A stretch of 64,000 nucleotides of DNA from the NCBI RefSeq assembly GCF_003149455.1, contig NZ_QFFK01000008.1, forward strand, positions 1 to 64,000, written 5' to 3'. Shown here piece by piece: positions 28,035-37,686 of the stretch. The stretch is from Chitinophaga deserti (GTDB taxonomy: Bacteria > Bacteroidota > Bacteroidia > Chitinophagales > Chitinophagaceae). The stretch's first letter is position 1, and each line of letters begins with the position of its first letter. Below the pieces are notes generated by a model that saw only the letters and a list, made by a program, of their open reading frames with translations, was not told the origin of the DNA and made no database searches. The position numbers were made by a program, and so were the translations under genes.

Positions 28035-29678
28035 ATGAACCGAAATCGAATATTCGGGTTTGCCCTCGGGCTATTCCTGCTCCCTGCCTGTATTGCCTAT
28101 GGCCAGCAAACTACTTCAACACAGGCCGCTATTCAACAAGCCATTAAAAAATCCTGGAATGCCGCAGTAAAAGCATTTTCGTATGATACGGTTCAGCAGG
28201 CCCAAACAGGTGGCCCCTTCAGCGCTGTATCAGTAACTGCGGATGGCTATCTCCTGTCGGTAGCGCATGCCGTGCGCCCCGGCAAAACATACCGGATCAT
28301 TTTCCCTGATGGAAAGGAAGCAGTAGCGGTTGGTATGGGACGGATAGATCTGAATGAAGAACAAACCCTGCCCGATATGGCTGTGATGAAGATCCTTACT
28401 CCCGGAACCTGGCCTTATGCGGTGATGGGCTCTTCCAAAAGCCTGCAGAAAGGCGATCCCTGCATTATGATGTCTTACCCTGAATCCACCATTCAGCCCC
28501 TGCCGGCAGTGCGTTTCGGTTATGTGACGGAACCGCTCGATACCAACCGGTTTATTGTGACAACCTGTACTATGGAGGTCGGTGATTCCGGCGGGCCGAT
28601 ATTCGATCTGGAAGGCAGGGTAATTGGCATGAACAGCCGCTGCCTTGCAATAGAGTCTGTGAACTGCCATGCTCCGGTAGATGAATACAGGAAATATTGG
28701 TCGTCCCTTATTCAGCAAAAGAATTACACCAGTTACCCGGTAGAAGATGAGGCAGTGGCATCAGTTCTTCCATTGTCGCAAAAGTTATCCCATCCTGTAA
28801 ATACAATTTCATTGAAGCAGGGTAGTGCTCCGGTAAGGATTTCCAGCACTGTGAACAATGCCCGGCAGGATATTGCGGGCACGGTTTGGGAAACAGGACG
28901 TAAAGGGACATGGCTGGTCAGTAAGAGCGCTGCCGTAGGGGATTCTCCTGTTGTGATCCATGCTGCTAAGCAGATACCACTGAAGGTAATAGCCCGCGAT
29001 ACGGAGAACGATCTTGTGTTGCTGTATACGGAAAGCCGTTTGCCGGAATCAAAAGGACTGGAGCGATCCACCGCAGCAAAACAGCCGGAAAGAGGAAGCT
29101 TTATCTATGTACCGCTGCCTTCCGGGCAACAGCAAAGAGGGGTGGCCGGCACGGCTTCTATTACACTGCCACCCTATACCAGCGGCGGTTACTTCGGCGC
29201 ACGGTTGGCAGATGTAAATAACAACATCGTCGTTGAATTCCTTGATCCGAACGGTCCTGCTATTAAAGGAGGTCTACGGCAGGGCGATCAACTGGTCAGC
29301 ATTAATTCCGTAAAACAGGAGAATGCAGTAGCCGTTTTAAAGGAACTGCTCAAATATTTTCCTTCTCAAAACATCCGGCTTAGCATTCATCGCGGCGATA
29401 GTTTGCTGCATCTCAACATTTTGCTGGCAGAGCGGCCGGTTATGACATCCAGCCATCCCACGGAATTATTCGAAGGAGGTAAGAGCAGGCGTAAGGATGG
29501 ATTTAAAGAGGCCTGGTTGTGTGATGCACATGTAAAATCGACAGACTGCGGAGCGCCTGTATATGATGCCAATGGCAACTGGTGCGGTATCGTTATAGCC
29601 CGGTTCAGCAGAACTGCTACAGTAGTGCTTCCGGCCGCAATTATACGGCAATGGTTAGCGGATGTAAAGGCCGGATAA
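28035..29678 (+). CDS. Trypsin-like serine protease with PDZ and second, Cys-variant protease-like domain
   Basis: About 547 residues. A signal peptide ends at AYGQ. The first domain has a full trypsin-fold triad: His78 (SVAHAV), Asp114 (LPDMAVMKI) and Ser185 (VGDSGGPIF). A second, weaker trypsin-like region starts at about 280 (GTWLVSKS, VIARDTENDLVLLY), is interrupted by a PDZ domain (about 385-475; FLDPNGPAIKGGLRQGDQLV) and ends with TDCGAPVYDANGNWCGIVIA, where Cys505 takes the place of the nucleophile Ser. Similar DCGGP endings occur in planctomycete tandem proteases. Predicted periplasmic or outer-membrane quality-control enzyme. The upstream TTG at 28005 is unlikely because the signal peptide begins at ATG 28035. 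Confidence 0.82.
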   Translation: MNRNRIFGFALGLFLLPACIAYGQQTTSTQAAIQQAIKKSWNAAVKAFSYDTVQQAQTGGPFSAVSVTADGYLLSVAHAVRPGKTYRIIFPDGKEAVAVGMGRIDLNEEQTLPDMAVMKILTPGTWPYAVMGSSKSLQKGDPCIMMSYPESTIQPLPAVRFGYVTEPLDTNRFIVTTCTMEVGDSGGPIFDLEGRVIGMNSRCLAIESVNCHAPVDEYRKYWSSLIQQKNYTSYPVEDEAVASVLPLSQKLSHPVNTISLKQGSAPVRISSTVNNARQDIAGTVWETGRKGTWLVSKSAAVGDSPVVIHAAKQIPLKVIARDTENDLVLLYTESRLPESKGLERSTAAKQPERGSFIYVPLPSGQQQRGVAGTASITLPPYTSGGYFGARLADVNNNIVVEFLDPNGPAIKGGLRQGDQLVSINSVKQENAVAVLKELLKYFPSQNIRLSIHRGDSLLHLNILLAERPVMTSSHPTELFEGGKSRRKDGFKEAWLCDAHVKSTDCGAPVYDANGNWCGIVIARFSRTATVVLPAAIIRQWLADVKAG

Positions 29679-29690
29679 TTGGCAGATAAC

Positions 29691-29724
29691 AAAAAGGCCG
29701 GGCAACAGCTGCCCGGCCTTTTTT
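29691..29724. terminator. Bidirectional intrinsic terminator
   Basis: Nine-base-pair stem GGCCGGGCA / TGCCCGGCC with ACAGC loop, flanked by AAAAA on the left and TTTTTT on the right. It lies between the convergent protease and phosphoesterase genes and can stop both. Confidence 0.9.
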
Positions 29725-29740
29725 ATTGTATTCAAATCCC

Positions 29741-30913
29741 TTACTTTGATGGTTGAATCGTTACAGCATCGATCTTTTTCCCTTCGAGGTCATACACTTC
29801 AATCTGCAATTGCTTCTCATCCGCCCTGGCTCTGATAATGGAAGTGTTGGAATTCACCAGTACAGGGAACTGCCATGCATTCGCTTCCGGCGCTCTTTTC
29901 ACATTCCTGTGCAGATGTCCGGAAAGCATGATCTGCGCGCCTGCTGCATTGAGTATGGGAACAAACTTCTGCGCTACTTCCATTTCTCCGTGCCAGCCGC
30001 CAAATGGAGGGATATGTGCTACCACTACTTTGTAGGGGGCAGTGGTATACTCCGGTTGCTTCAGGGCTTCTTTCAGCCATTCTGCCTGTTGAGTGCGGTA
30101 AGCGTCATAGTCTGCGGTGCCACTGTATTCAATATCGGAATCGGGCTTATCTTCCCCTGTGTCCAGCACTACGAAACAAACGGGCCCTGAGCGCAGCAGG
30201 TAATACAGTTTGCCATTCGCTGTGGGGAAGTAACGGGGGAACTCATTGGCGAACTCACCGCGGGATTCGTGGTTGCCACGTGCATAGTACATAGGGACCT
30301 GGCTGGCAAAGATGCTGATGGCCGTATCCATGTAAGAGCTGAATATCTGGGCCTCATTCCGGGAATTGTTCTGCATATCGCCGTTGAAGAATACCAGTTT
30401 GTTGGCCTGCCAGTCTACCTGACCAAGCAATTTCTTTAGTACATCATTCTGCTGATGGATGTCGTTGACGATAGCAAATTGCGTGCTGGTGGCTTTAGGG
30501 TCGCTGGTGGTAAATGTGGGTAATTCAGCACGGTAAGCGGCGCTGGCGGCAATATTTCCATATTTAACGATGTAGCTTTCGTGGCTGAGTACTTCCTGCG
30601 CATAGATCCGGTAACGGTATTTGGTGGCAGGTTTCAGGCCTTCGATGCGGACGTTGTGAACGGTAGTTTCCGTTTTATTACCATGCTCCGATGCAAAGAT
30701 CTTTTGCCGCTCCTGTGCGTAGAAATGACTGCCATCGGCCGGAGCCAGCTCCACCCATGCCATCGCTTTCTTATTAGTGGTGAATACGATGTTGACACCG
30801 GTTTCTCCCAATGCCTGCAGGTAAGGGCCATGGGTAATTTTAAATGCTTCCTGGCAAACTGCCAGCAATGGCGCGCATACAAACACGCACAGAAAGAGCA
30901 GGGAATTTTTCAT
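29741..30913 (-). CDS. Metallophosphoesterase with purple-acid-phosphatase-like N-terminal domain
   Basis: About 390 residues. A signal peptide (NSLLFLCVFVCAPLLAVCQ) is followed by an FN3-like domain (about 22-125; HGPYLQALGETGVNIVF, GLKPATKYRYRIYA) as in purple acid phosphatases, and a calcineurin-like core with the metal ligands in order: NDIH, NGDMQNN, RGNHESR, VAHIPP and SGHLHRN. Predicted secreted phosphatase or phosphodiesterase. The frame extends to 31018, overlapping the upstream gene's end, but the ATG at 30913 in front of the signal peptide is the likely start. Last gene of the exopolysaccharide-type operon, 94 bases after the DUF4838 gene; it might remove phosphate-containing groups or simply be co-transcribed. 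Confidence 0.85.
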   Translation of the reverse strand: MKNSLLFLCVFVCAPLLAVCQEAFKITHGPYLQALGETGVNIVFTTNKKAMAWVELAPADGSHFYAQERQKIFASEHGNKTETTVHNVRIEGLKPATKYRYRIYAQEVLSHESYIVKYGNIAASAAYRAELPTFTTSDPKATSTQFAIVNDIHQQNDVLKKLLGQVDWQANKLVFFNGDMQNNSRNEAQIFSSYMDTAISIFASQVPMYYARGNHESRGEFANEFPRYFPTANGKLYYLLRSGPVCFVVLDTGEDKPDSDIEYSGTADYDAYRTQQAEWLKEALKQPEYTTAPYKVVVAHIPPFGGWHGEMEVAQKFVPILNAAGAQIMLSGHLHRNVKRAPEANAWQFPVLVNSNTSIIRARADEKQLQIEVYDLEGKKIDAVTIQPSK

Positions 30914-31007
30914 CAGTAATATATTTGCTGCGTTTACATAACGTGCAGCCAATATAAAGCGAAATTCCCTGGAATCGTAATGGAATGGACAGACGGTGAA
31001 GTCCTGT

Positions 31008-33260
31008 TTATTGCACAATTATCTCATCGCAGCAAATAGCGGGCTTCTTATCATTTCCCCGCCAGTCAGGCATTTTGGGGAGGACTTTACCGGTTACACG
31101 GAGGTACCGCGCATTCCCGGCTTTCAAAGCCAGTTTATAGGATTCCACATGCGCGGTAAAATCTTCTTCCGCCACGGGCCCCACAGCCTGCTGTGCTACC
31201 GGTTGGTAAGTAGTTCCGTCTGACGAGGTTTCGATGATGATCTGAGTGGGCAGGAAGATGTTGTGCCTTGCATCCTGCAGAAAGTTCAGCTGTACCTGTT
31301 TCAGTGGTTGGGCAACACCCAGGTCGATGGTTGCCACGAGATCGTTACCATACACAAAGAGCCAGTTCAGTGAAAAATCGGTACCGCCGGTAAGGCCATC
31401 GGTAAGTGTGGCTTCTTTCTTAGCGGTGTATTCCGGTGTGAAGGTGTGCTGTAAGGTTACTTTCTTGCCGAATGCCAGACTGCTCTGCCAGGGGCGGGCC
31501 AGTATCCGGTCCCATTCCTGCTGGTATGCATCTGGGGTAAGACCGCCTTCCGACAACTCAGTTACCCCTGCCTTCTTTGCCTGTTGAACAAACCGCTGAA
31601 TACGGGCTGCCCATTGCGGTGCAGGGGCGAATCCATTGCCGGAAGGTACAAGGTAGCCATGCTTATCAGTACCGTAAAGGCGTGCCTGCTGCAGCACGGT
31701 ATATTCAAGCGGGAGGCGTGCGTTCTGCACACGGCCGGCCAGCAGGGTATCGCTGCCGGCAGCTTTCTCTGCCTGATCCAATAAGGTAGAATATTGCTCA
31801 ATTGCGGCAGGTGATAAATAATCGTTGCGGTGGTTAACCGGACTCCCATATATATCCAGCACAACCTTCGATTTGAGGAGGTTGTCGCTCAGTGCTTTCA
31901 CATAACCCGATAGCGGCTGTGCAGCTTTGCCATAGTAGGCACGCATGAATTGATGAAATGCAGTGTCTGCAGGTTGCCGTGGCTGCCAGAGGGCCTGTGC
32001 CTGTACGTACGCATTCAGCTCCGCCATGTCGGAATACGTGCCTCCGCTGCCCTGGGAGAATACGCCTTTCACACCGTTGTCGGCAAAGTACTGCAGGTTT
32101 TGCTGCAGCAGGAAGTAGTCGGGGAAAGGAGAGAGGTAGTTGGTGAACTGGGTGGTGTAATCCCAGATGAAGATATTGGAGGTTACCGCTTTCCAGTCGT
32201 GCAGCGCCTTACGGAACCCTGCGGCGGAAGGTTCTTCAGAAAGCGGACGGTGCCTGTAAGCATCGATGCTGCTGAGCATGATGATCACATTGCCCGCAGG
32301 TTTTGTTTGGGTGGGAGGCTGAAGGGTGAAAGTATATGCAAGCGTGGTGAATTGCTGTTCCGGAAACTGATCGGCGATGCGGTTTACGAAGCGCATCAGT
32401 GATCCGGCATGACTGCCTTCTTCCTGATCCGCCTTGCTGCAAAGGTCGCAGGTGCAATACCCTGACCCGTCTTCCGGAGATATGCTCCAGTACAATGCAT
32501 CCGGATTATCTGCGATGGCTTTCCTTAAATATGCAGTGGCGATCTTCAATACCTGCTCATTGCTCAGGCATAATTGCGTGGCACGGCGCTGGCCGTTCAC
32601 CAGGGCATAATATTCAGGATGTGCCGCGAAATGCTCGCGGGGAGGAACCATTTTAAAGTAAGAATGCCCCCACAGCCCCCAAAGGTCTTCAAAGCTGTGC
32701 AGCTTGTGCCATTCCTGAAATTCCGGTTCGAGGGGAGAAGGGTAGTAGGTTTCGCGGTAAACGAATTGCGGTACCTGGCGGTCCATCAGCTTGGGCGCAA
32801 TGGCAATGGTGGCTTTGTGTGGTACAACCGCCGCACCGGGAGCAGGCTTCCGGCAGCCGAAGTACGTATCCAGCAGGGTATAAACGCCATATATGATGCC
32901 TTTACCGCTGCCACCACGGATGTAGAGATGCTGATCGTCGGTAGCAATGAAAAAGCCTTCACCGGGAATCTTTTCTTCCCCGTATTTACCGGCATGGTCT
33001 GTATGGCCAATAAAGATGGCGGGAACTCCTTCTTTGTAAGATGGTTCATTGATCACTGCCAGTGTGGCGCCGCTCATTTTCTGTACATAATCGCGCAGGA
33101 TGCCTGCCGCACGGGTCTCGGCTTTGGTAGGAGCTTCCGGCAGCACGATCTGATGCCGCGCTTTGCCTTTTTCAACCAGCACAATTTCCTTCGCTGCATT
33201 ACAGCCAGGTTGTATCAACATCATCAGCGAAAGGAAAAGTGCATTCATCATATAGCCCAT
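31008..33260 (-). CDS. DUF4838 glycosidase-like lipoprotein with discoidin domain
   Basis: 750 residues. The N-terminus is hydrophobic and ends in QPGC, which could be a lipobox. An alpha-glucuronidase-type N-terminal domain follows (about 25-145; ETRAAGILRDYVQKMSG, GIIYGVYTLLDTYFGCR), then a DUF4838 domain (about 170-440; SPEDGSGYCTCDLCSKAD, FVNRIADQFPE), which resembles a TIM-barrel glycosidase, and a C-terminal F5/8 type C (discoidin) carbohydrate-binding domain (about 610-750; ATIDLGVAQPLKQVQL, YLRVTGKV). Its start overlaps the stop of the TPR/YaiO gene (TGATG), so it is coupled to the export porin. Polymer-trimming hydrolases are standard in exopolysaccharide operons (BcsZ, PgaB, PelA); by position this may be the equivalent. 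No catalytic residues are proven. Confidence 0.78.
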   Translation of the reverse strand: MGYMMNALFLSLMMLIQPGCNAAKEIVLVEKGKARHQIVLPEAPTKAETRAAGILRDYVQKMSGATLAVINEPSYKEGVPAIFIGHTDHAGKYGEEKIPGEGFFIATDDQHLYIRGGSGKGIIYGVYTLLDTYFGCRKPAPGAAVVPHKATIAIAPKLMDRQVPQFVYRETYYPSPLEPEFQEWHKLHSFEDLWGLWGHSYFKMVPPREHFAAHPEYYALVNGQRRATQLCLSNEQVLKIATAYLRKAIADNPDALYWSISPEDGSGYCTCDLCSKADQEEGSHAGSLMRFVNRIADQFPEQQFTTLAYTFTLQPPTQTKPAGNVIIMLSSIDAYRHRPLSEEPSAAGFRKALHDWKAVTSNIFIWDYTTQFTNYLSPFPDYFLLQQNLQYFADNGVKGVFSQGSGGTYSDMAELNAYVQAQALWQPRQPADTAFHQFMRAYYGKAAQPLSGYVKALSDNLLKSKVVLDIYGSPVNHRNDYLSPAAIEQYSTLLDQAEKAAGSDTLLAGRVQNARLPLEYTVLQQARLYGTDKHGYLVPSGNGFAPAPQWAARIQRFVQQAKKAGVTELSEGGLTPDAYQQEWDRILARPWQSSLAFGKKVTLQHTFTPEYTAKKEATLTDGLTGGTDFSLNWLFVYGNDLVATIDLGVAQPLKQVQLNFLQDARHNIFLPTQIIIETSSDGTTYQPVAQQAVGPVAEEDFTAHVESYKLALKAGNARYLRVTGKVLPKMPDWRGNDKKPAICCDEIIVQ

Positions 33261-36130
33261 CAGAATTTACGTTGTACGGTGATATAGATGTCGTATTGGT
33301 TTTGATAACGGGTGTCGGCAATCTTTTGATTGATCCAGGTGCCGAAAAGGCCCAGCGTGGTGCGGTATTTAATAGTTTTCTGGTAACCGGCGGCAACGCT
33401 GCGGGTGAGCAGTCCACTCAGCTGCGGGAACTGAATAAGGCGGCTGCGGTCGTCAGGGGAAGTACCCAGGCCGGCGATAACAGACAGGTAATCCTGCCGG
33501 TTGTTCATATAATACCGGGTGGTCAGGTTGAAGGAGGTATTGAAATCGCCTTCGTCGCTGATGAAGTATGCGCGCAGGTTCACCCAGAAGTCGCCGAAGG
33601 GCTTCGCTACCGATGTTACGGCAGTAATGGCATTGGCACTGTCGGTCATAAGGTACCGGGCACCCAGTTCCCCTTCAATCTCTTTCCCGAAAGTCTTAAA
33701 GATGGAGTATCCCAGCCGCAGCTGCGGGAACACGATTTTGTTGCCGAATGCCGCCAGTGCGTAGGAGTACAATGTTTTGTTATGGGTGTAATACAGCTCT
33801 GCTTCACCCATAAGGCCGGTACCCTGTTCGCGTCCGGCATAGTTAGCCCGGGCCGCCCATGAGCCTTTCTTAAAGAAGCGGCGGTATTCCACGGTGGCAA
33901 TGTTATAATTGGTGCTGGCGTAGTCGTAGTTGGAATTGAGGTAGTAGAGTCCAAACTGGTTCTTCAGGCCTTTGGATGCCATGAGGTTGGCATAATCCTT
34001 ATTATCGGCAGAGGGGAATCTGCGGGCCAGACTGTCGGCTGCACGGGCTGCGCCTTCATAGTCTTTCATCCCTTCCAGGTTCAATGCCCGCCGTTGCAGG
34101 AAGTTTTCGCTGTTCGGGTAATACCGGAGCGCTTCGTTGGCAAACACCAGTGCACTGTCGTACGACCCGCGGGCGTACAGGATGTTCATACTATTGAGGA
34201 GTGCGAGGGAATCTTTTTTATCGATCGCCAATGCCTGCTGGAAGATGGGGAAAGCACTATCCGGCCGGTTATTACGCCATTTGGCAAGCCCTTCCGCCAC
34301 CAGACCTTCCACATATGCGGTGCGGTATTTCGTGGTGTAGGGGAAGCGCTCCATGAGTTGTTTGTTGATGGTATTCGCATCAGCATAACGCTGCATATCG
34401 GTGTAAACGGAGGCTTTCTTCAACAGCATTTCCTTGTTATCAGGATGCGCCTGCAGGGCTTTGTCGGCATACTGGATAGCACTCTCGTATTGCTTGCGTG
34501 CCGATTCGAGATTTACGAGGTAATTGAGCGCATCCAGGTTAGTAGGATCGTTTTCGAGTACCTGGTCGAATTGTCCTTTGGCGAGGGTGTATTCTTCCGC
34601 CTGCATGAACAACCGGCCTGCGGTAAGGTGCATATCTGTCACGAAAGTGCTATACCGCTGGTTGCCGGGGAAGCGCTGCTGCAGTTCCTTCGCGATCTGC
34701 GCGGCCTCATCGTACTGGCCTGTTTCCGCGAGTACGGATGATTTTTTCATCATAAACCGCGGGTTGGAAGGGTGCGCGGCAAGGGCGGTATTCAGCACGG
34801 TGAGGGCGCGGGTATAATCTTTCTGCGAGATGTAGGTGTTGGCGGCCATGTCGAGTGCGGCAGTGTCTGCAGGGTTTTCGCGCAGGGCACTTTCGAACTC
34901 AGTAAGGGCAAGGTCGTATTGCTGCTGGGCCAGGAATTCGCGGCCGGAGGCTATACGCAGGGTAATGTAGCGCTGGCGTTTTTCGGCGGTAGGGGAGTTG
35001 CGCAGCATTTTTTCCGCCAGCAGGGCTGCTTCGCCAAACTTACGGTCGCTTTCCAGTACATCCAGTTTGAGGCCAAGTAAGCGTTGGTCGTTCGGACTGC
35101 CCTTCAGGCCTGTATTGATCCAGGCGAGGGCTTCGCGGTATGCCCCGCGCGACATGCTCATGCCAATCACTTTGTCGAGCGCTTCGCGGTTGCCGGGGCT
35201 TTTTTCGAGGATGCCGCTATACAGCATGTAAGGATCTGTATTCGCATACCAGGACGCTGCTTCCATGCGCAGTTGTACATCCAGACTGCGGGCTTTGGCA
35301 TCGCCCGGGTGGTTTTTAAGTATTTGTTGCAGTAGGTTGAGTGCTTCCGGGTAATCATGCATGTCCTGCAGCAGGCCCAGTTTGCGCATGAGCAGGTCGT
35401 AGGAATTGGGGTTGTTGGCCAGTTCCGCGTTCAGTTGCTCCAGCGCCCGCTGATAGCTGCCGCTGCGCAGGTACATGTTAGTGATGGAGCTGCTGGCTTC
35501 AGCATTGCCGGGTTGCATGGCGAGGGCTTTTTCATAATGCCGCTCTGCCAGTGCCGGGATGCCCCGTTGCCGGTAGAAATGGCCTGCTGTGAGGTAGTGG
35601 CCGATGTACGCTTTCCGCATGGCAGAATCGCCGGGGAATTTCTCCAGCAGGTTATCGGCAAATACGTTGCCTCCCTGAAAGCGTTCTGTTACATCGAGGA
35701 TGGCCATTTTGCGGAGCATGAATTCTTTATCGTCCTTAAACTTTGCCAGCGCGTCATCAGCATATTTTTCTGCCATCATATAATGCCTCGTCAGCATTTC
35801 GATGTTTACGGCATATAGGTAAGCATCGCGGTAGCCGGGGCTTTTCTTTATTACAGCATGTACATACTGGCGGGCGGAGGGGTAGTTGCCGGTGAGCATA
35901 TATAATCTTCCCAGCAGCAGTTCCTGGTCCACGAAATCGGGCCTTATCTTCAGCGCCTGCTGGCTCAGGGATATGGCTCTCTGGTACTGTTGCGCACGGG
36001 TGGCCTGCACGGCTTCGGCATACAGCTCATCCGCGTCCTTGTTTTTCTTTGTATTAAAGATCTGTGCCTGCACCTGAAATGCGCAGCACAGCATTAATCC
36101 CATCAATAAGTAACAGACCGTTCTTTTCAT
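33260..36130 (-). CDS. TPR protein with YaiO-type outer-membrane beta-barrel
   Basis: 956 residues. A signal peptide ends at QVQAQ. From about 30 to 690 there is a long tetratricopeptide superhelix with roughly eighteen repeats (A-x-x-x-x-x-x-x-P-x-x-x-x-A spacing, for example YQRAISLSQQALKIRPDF). From about 700 to 956 there is a barrel with alternating aromatic strands (FGLYYLNSNYDY, NYNIATVEYRRFFKKGSWAARANY, ending IYITVQRKF), of the YaiO family. A periplasmic TPR domain fused to an outer-membrane barrel is the build of PgaA and BcsC, the exit pores of synthase-dependent polysaccharide secretion. It follows two processive glycosyltransferases by 26 bases, which supports that role. Confidence 0.86.
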   Translation of the reverse strand: MKRTVCYLLMGLMLCCAFQVQAQIFNTKKNKDADELYAEAVQATRAQQYQRAISLSQQALKIRPDFVDQELLLGRLYMLTGNYPSARQYVHAVIKKSPGYRDAYLYAVNIEMLTRHYMMAEKYADDALAKFKDDKEFMLRKMAILDVTERFQGGNVFADNLLEKFPGDSAMRKAYIGHYLTAGHFYRQRGIPALAERHYEKALAMQPGNAEASSSITNMYLRSGSYQRALEQLNAELANNPNSYDLLMRKLGLLQDMHDYPEALNLLQQILKNHPGDAKARSLDVQLRMEAASWYANTDPYMLYSGILEKSPGNREALDKVIGMSMSRGAYREALAWINTGLKGSPNDQRLLGLKLDVLESDRKFGEAALLAEKMLRNSPTAEKRQRYITLRIASGREFLAQQQYDLALTEFESALRENPADTAALDMAANTYISQKDYTRALTVLNTALAAHPSNPRFMMKKSSVLAETGQYDEAAQIAKELQQRFPGNQRYSTFVTDMHLTAGRLFMQAEEYTLAKGQFDQVLENDPTNLDALNYLVNLESARKQYESAIQYADKALQAHPDNKEMLLKKASVYTDMQRYADANTINKQLMERFPYTTKYRTAYVEGLVAEGLAKWRNNRPDSAFPIFQQALAIDKKDSLALLNSMNILYARGSYDSALVFANEALRYYPNSENFLQRRALNLEGMKDYEGAARAADSLARRFPSADNKDYANLMASKGLKNQFGLYYLNSNYDYASTNYNIATVEYRRFFKKGSWAARANYAGREQGTGLMGEAELYYTHNKTLYSYALAAFGNKIVFPQLRLGYSIFKTFGKEIEGELGARYLMTDSANAITAVTSVAKPFGDFWVNLRAYFISDEGDFNTSFNLTTRYYMNNRQDYLSVIAGLGTSPDDRSRLIQFPQLSGLLTRSVAAGYQKTIKYRTTLGLFGTWINQKIADTRYQNQYDIYITVQRKF

Positions 36131-36156
36131 ATTTGCTGGTTGGATGAGTACTTTGT

Positions 36157-37656
36157 TTATGCGGTTTGCACCGGTTTACGCTGACCGAAGCCCTGACGCT
36201 GCATATTGCCCCAGTTCGATTTCTTGCCGGTAAGGAAGAACCAGTAGCCTCTCAGTGCAAAGAACACGATGAGTGGGTGGTAAATGATCGGTTCGAGGAA
36301 TGCCATCAATGCCAGGCCCACCACTTCCCGCCAGGAATTATAATACCGCTGCGTCATCTGGTCCCAGCAGATGGCCAGCGTGGTGATCATAACGGAATAG
36401 AGGTACACAAATGCCAGGAGAATGAGGGCAAAGTCCCAGTTAATGGCGCCGGTAACAATGAGATAGATGTAGTATAATATCCCGGTGAATTCAATGATAG
36501 GTGCCAGGAACTCGAACAGCAGGCTGCATGGCAGCACGATCATGCCCAGTTTCTTGTACCGCGGGTTGAAGATCATTTTACGGTGTATGGTGATGATCTC
36601 CGCCATGCCACGGCCCCAGCGGGTACGCTGGCGGCTGAATACTTTCATGGTGGGAGGCCCTTCCGTCCAGCATTGTGTGGTGGGGATGTAGCGTACCGCA
36701 TAACGCATTTTGTTGTCGATCATGTACTGGCACATGCGCGTTACGATATCCATATCTTCCGCGAAGGATTTGTGATCGTATCCGCCCGCTTTAATGGCGA
36801 TCTCTTTGTCGAACAGCCCGAGGCCGCCCGATACGTTGGGTACGCAGTTGATCATGCTCCAGCCCATTTTTCCCAGCACATAAGCGCGGATGTATTCCAT
36901 TTCCTGGAAGCGGGGGAGCAGCTTTCTTGGAGGCCGAACACGAACCAGTACACCCTGGTCTATCTCACAATCGTTCGCCAGCCGCAATGTGGCGCCGGAT
37001 GCTATTACCCGCACGCCTTCTTCCACAATATGTACGAAGCCGCATTCCGGACAAGGCTCACCTACCTGTTGCACTTTCTTATATTCCTCTTCCATGAAAG
37101 GCTTGATGAGGCGGAGGAGGGTGTCTTTTTCAATGATACAGTCTACGTCCGTACAAAGGAAGTAATCGTAGGCCGCTGCGTTAATGCCGGCATTGGAAGC
37201 ATCTGCCTTCGATTTACCGTTTACCTTATCGATTACCAGCAGCTTGTCGTATGCTACGTTAACAGACTTGAACAGCCGTTTTACCGGTTGCGTTTTAATA
37301 CGTTCGTTATAGGCAAAATCCACTTCCTGCAGCTCAAATTCATGGATGAGCTTATCCAGCGTATCGTCGGTACTGCCGTCGTTTACGATGATTACTTCGA
37401 AGCGGGAATAGTTAAGGGTGAGGAGGGAGCGTACGTTCTGTATAATGGTAACCCCTTCGTTGAAGGCGGGCGCTATTACGGAGATGCCGGGCGCCAGCTC
37501 GGAATTGAGCATGCAGTTGTAGTCGGTATTACGGTCTTTCCGCTTAAACCGGAGCACACCGCGGAACGAAAGGAGCGCCAGCAATGCATACATGACGAGC
37601 ATGGACATGCCGTAAACAAATATCGACCCTTCGTAGAAATTCCTGATCAGTTCCAT
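36157..37656 (-). CDS. Processive family 2 glycosyltransferase B (membrane polysaccharide synthase)
   Basis: 499 residues. One N-terminal membrane segment (about 12-34) precedes a GT-A domain with the substrate motifs NDGS (92-95), TDVDC (169-173), the catalytic AED (299-301) and QRTRW (343-347), followed by four or five membrane helices. QxxRW marks processive beta-glycan synthases such as cellulose, hyaluronan and PNAG synthases. Compared with its neighbour it carries an extra stretch at about 191-214 containing CPEC. No PilZ domain is present, so it is not a typical BcsA. It ends in TGKKSNWGNMQRQGF, a tail shared with its paralogue. Polymer identity unknown. Confidence 0.88.
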   Translation of the reverse strand: MELIRNFYEGSIFVYGMSMLVMYALLALLSFRGVLRFKRKDRNTDYNCMLNSELAPGISVIAPAFNEGVTIIQNVRSLLTLNYSRFEVIIVNDGSTDDTLDKLIHEFELQEVDFAYNERIKTQPVKRLFKSVNVAYDKLLVIDKVNGKSKADASNAGINAAAYDYFLCTDVDCIIEKDTLLRLIKPFMEEEYKKVQQVGEPCPECGFVHIVEEGVRVIASGATLRLANDCEIDQGVLVRVRPPRKLLPRFQEMEYIRAYVLGKMGWSMINCVPNVSGGLGLFDKEIAIKAGGYDHKSFAEDMDIVTRMCQYMIDNKMRYAVRYIPTTQCWTEGPPTMKVFSRQRTRWGRGMAEIITIHRKMIFNPRYKKLGMIVLPCSLLFEFLAPIIEFTGILYYIYLIVTGAINWDFALILLAFVYLYSVMITTLAICWDQMTQRYYNSWREVVGLALMAFLEPIIYHPLIVFFALRGYWFFLTGKKSNWGNMQRQGFGQRKPVQTA

Positions 37657-37686
37657 GTGCTGTTGTTATGGTTAAAATTCAGGCTG

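Noticed and set aside
25656..29741. Linking the LysR, MFS and protease genes into one pathway
   Set aside because: The LysR/MFS divergence is convincing, but the protease has a different predicted compartment and role; shared strand alone is not evidence.
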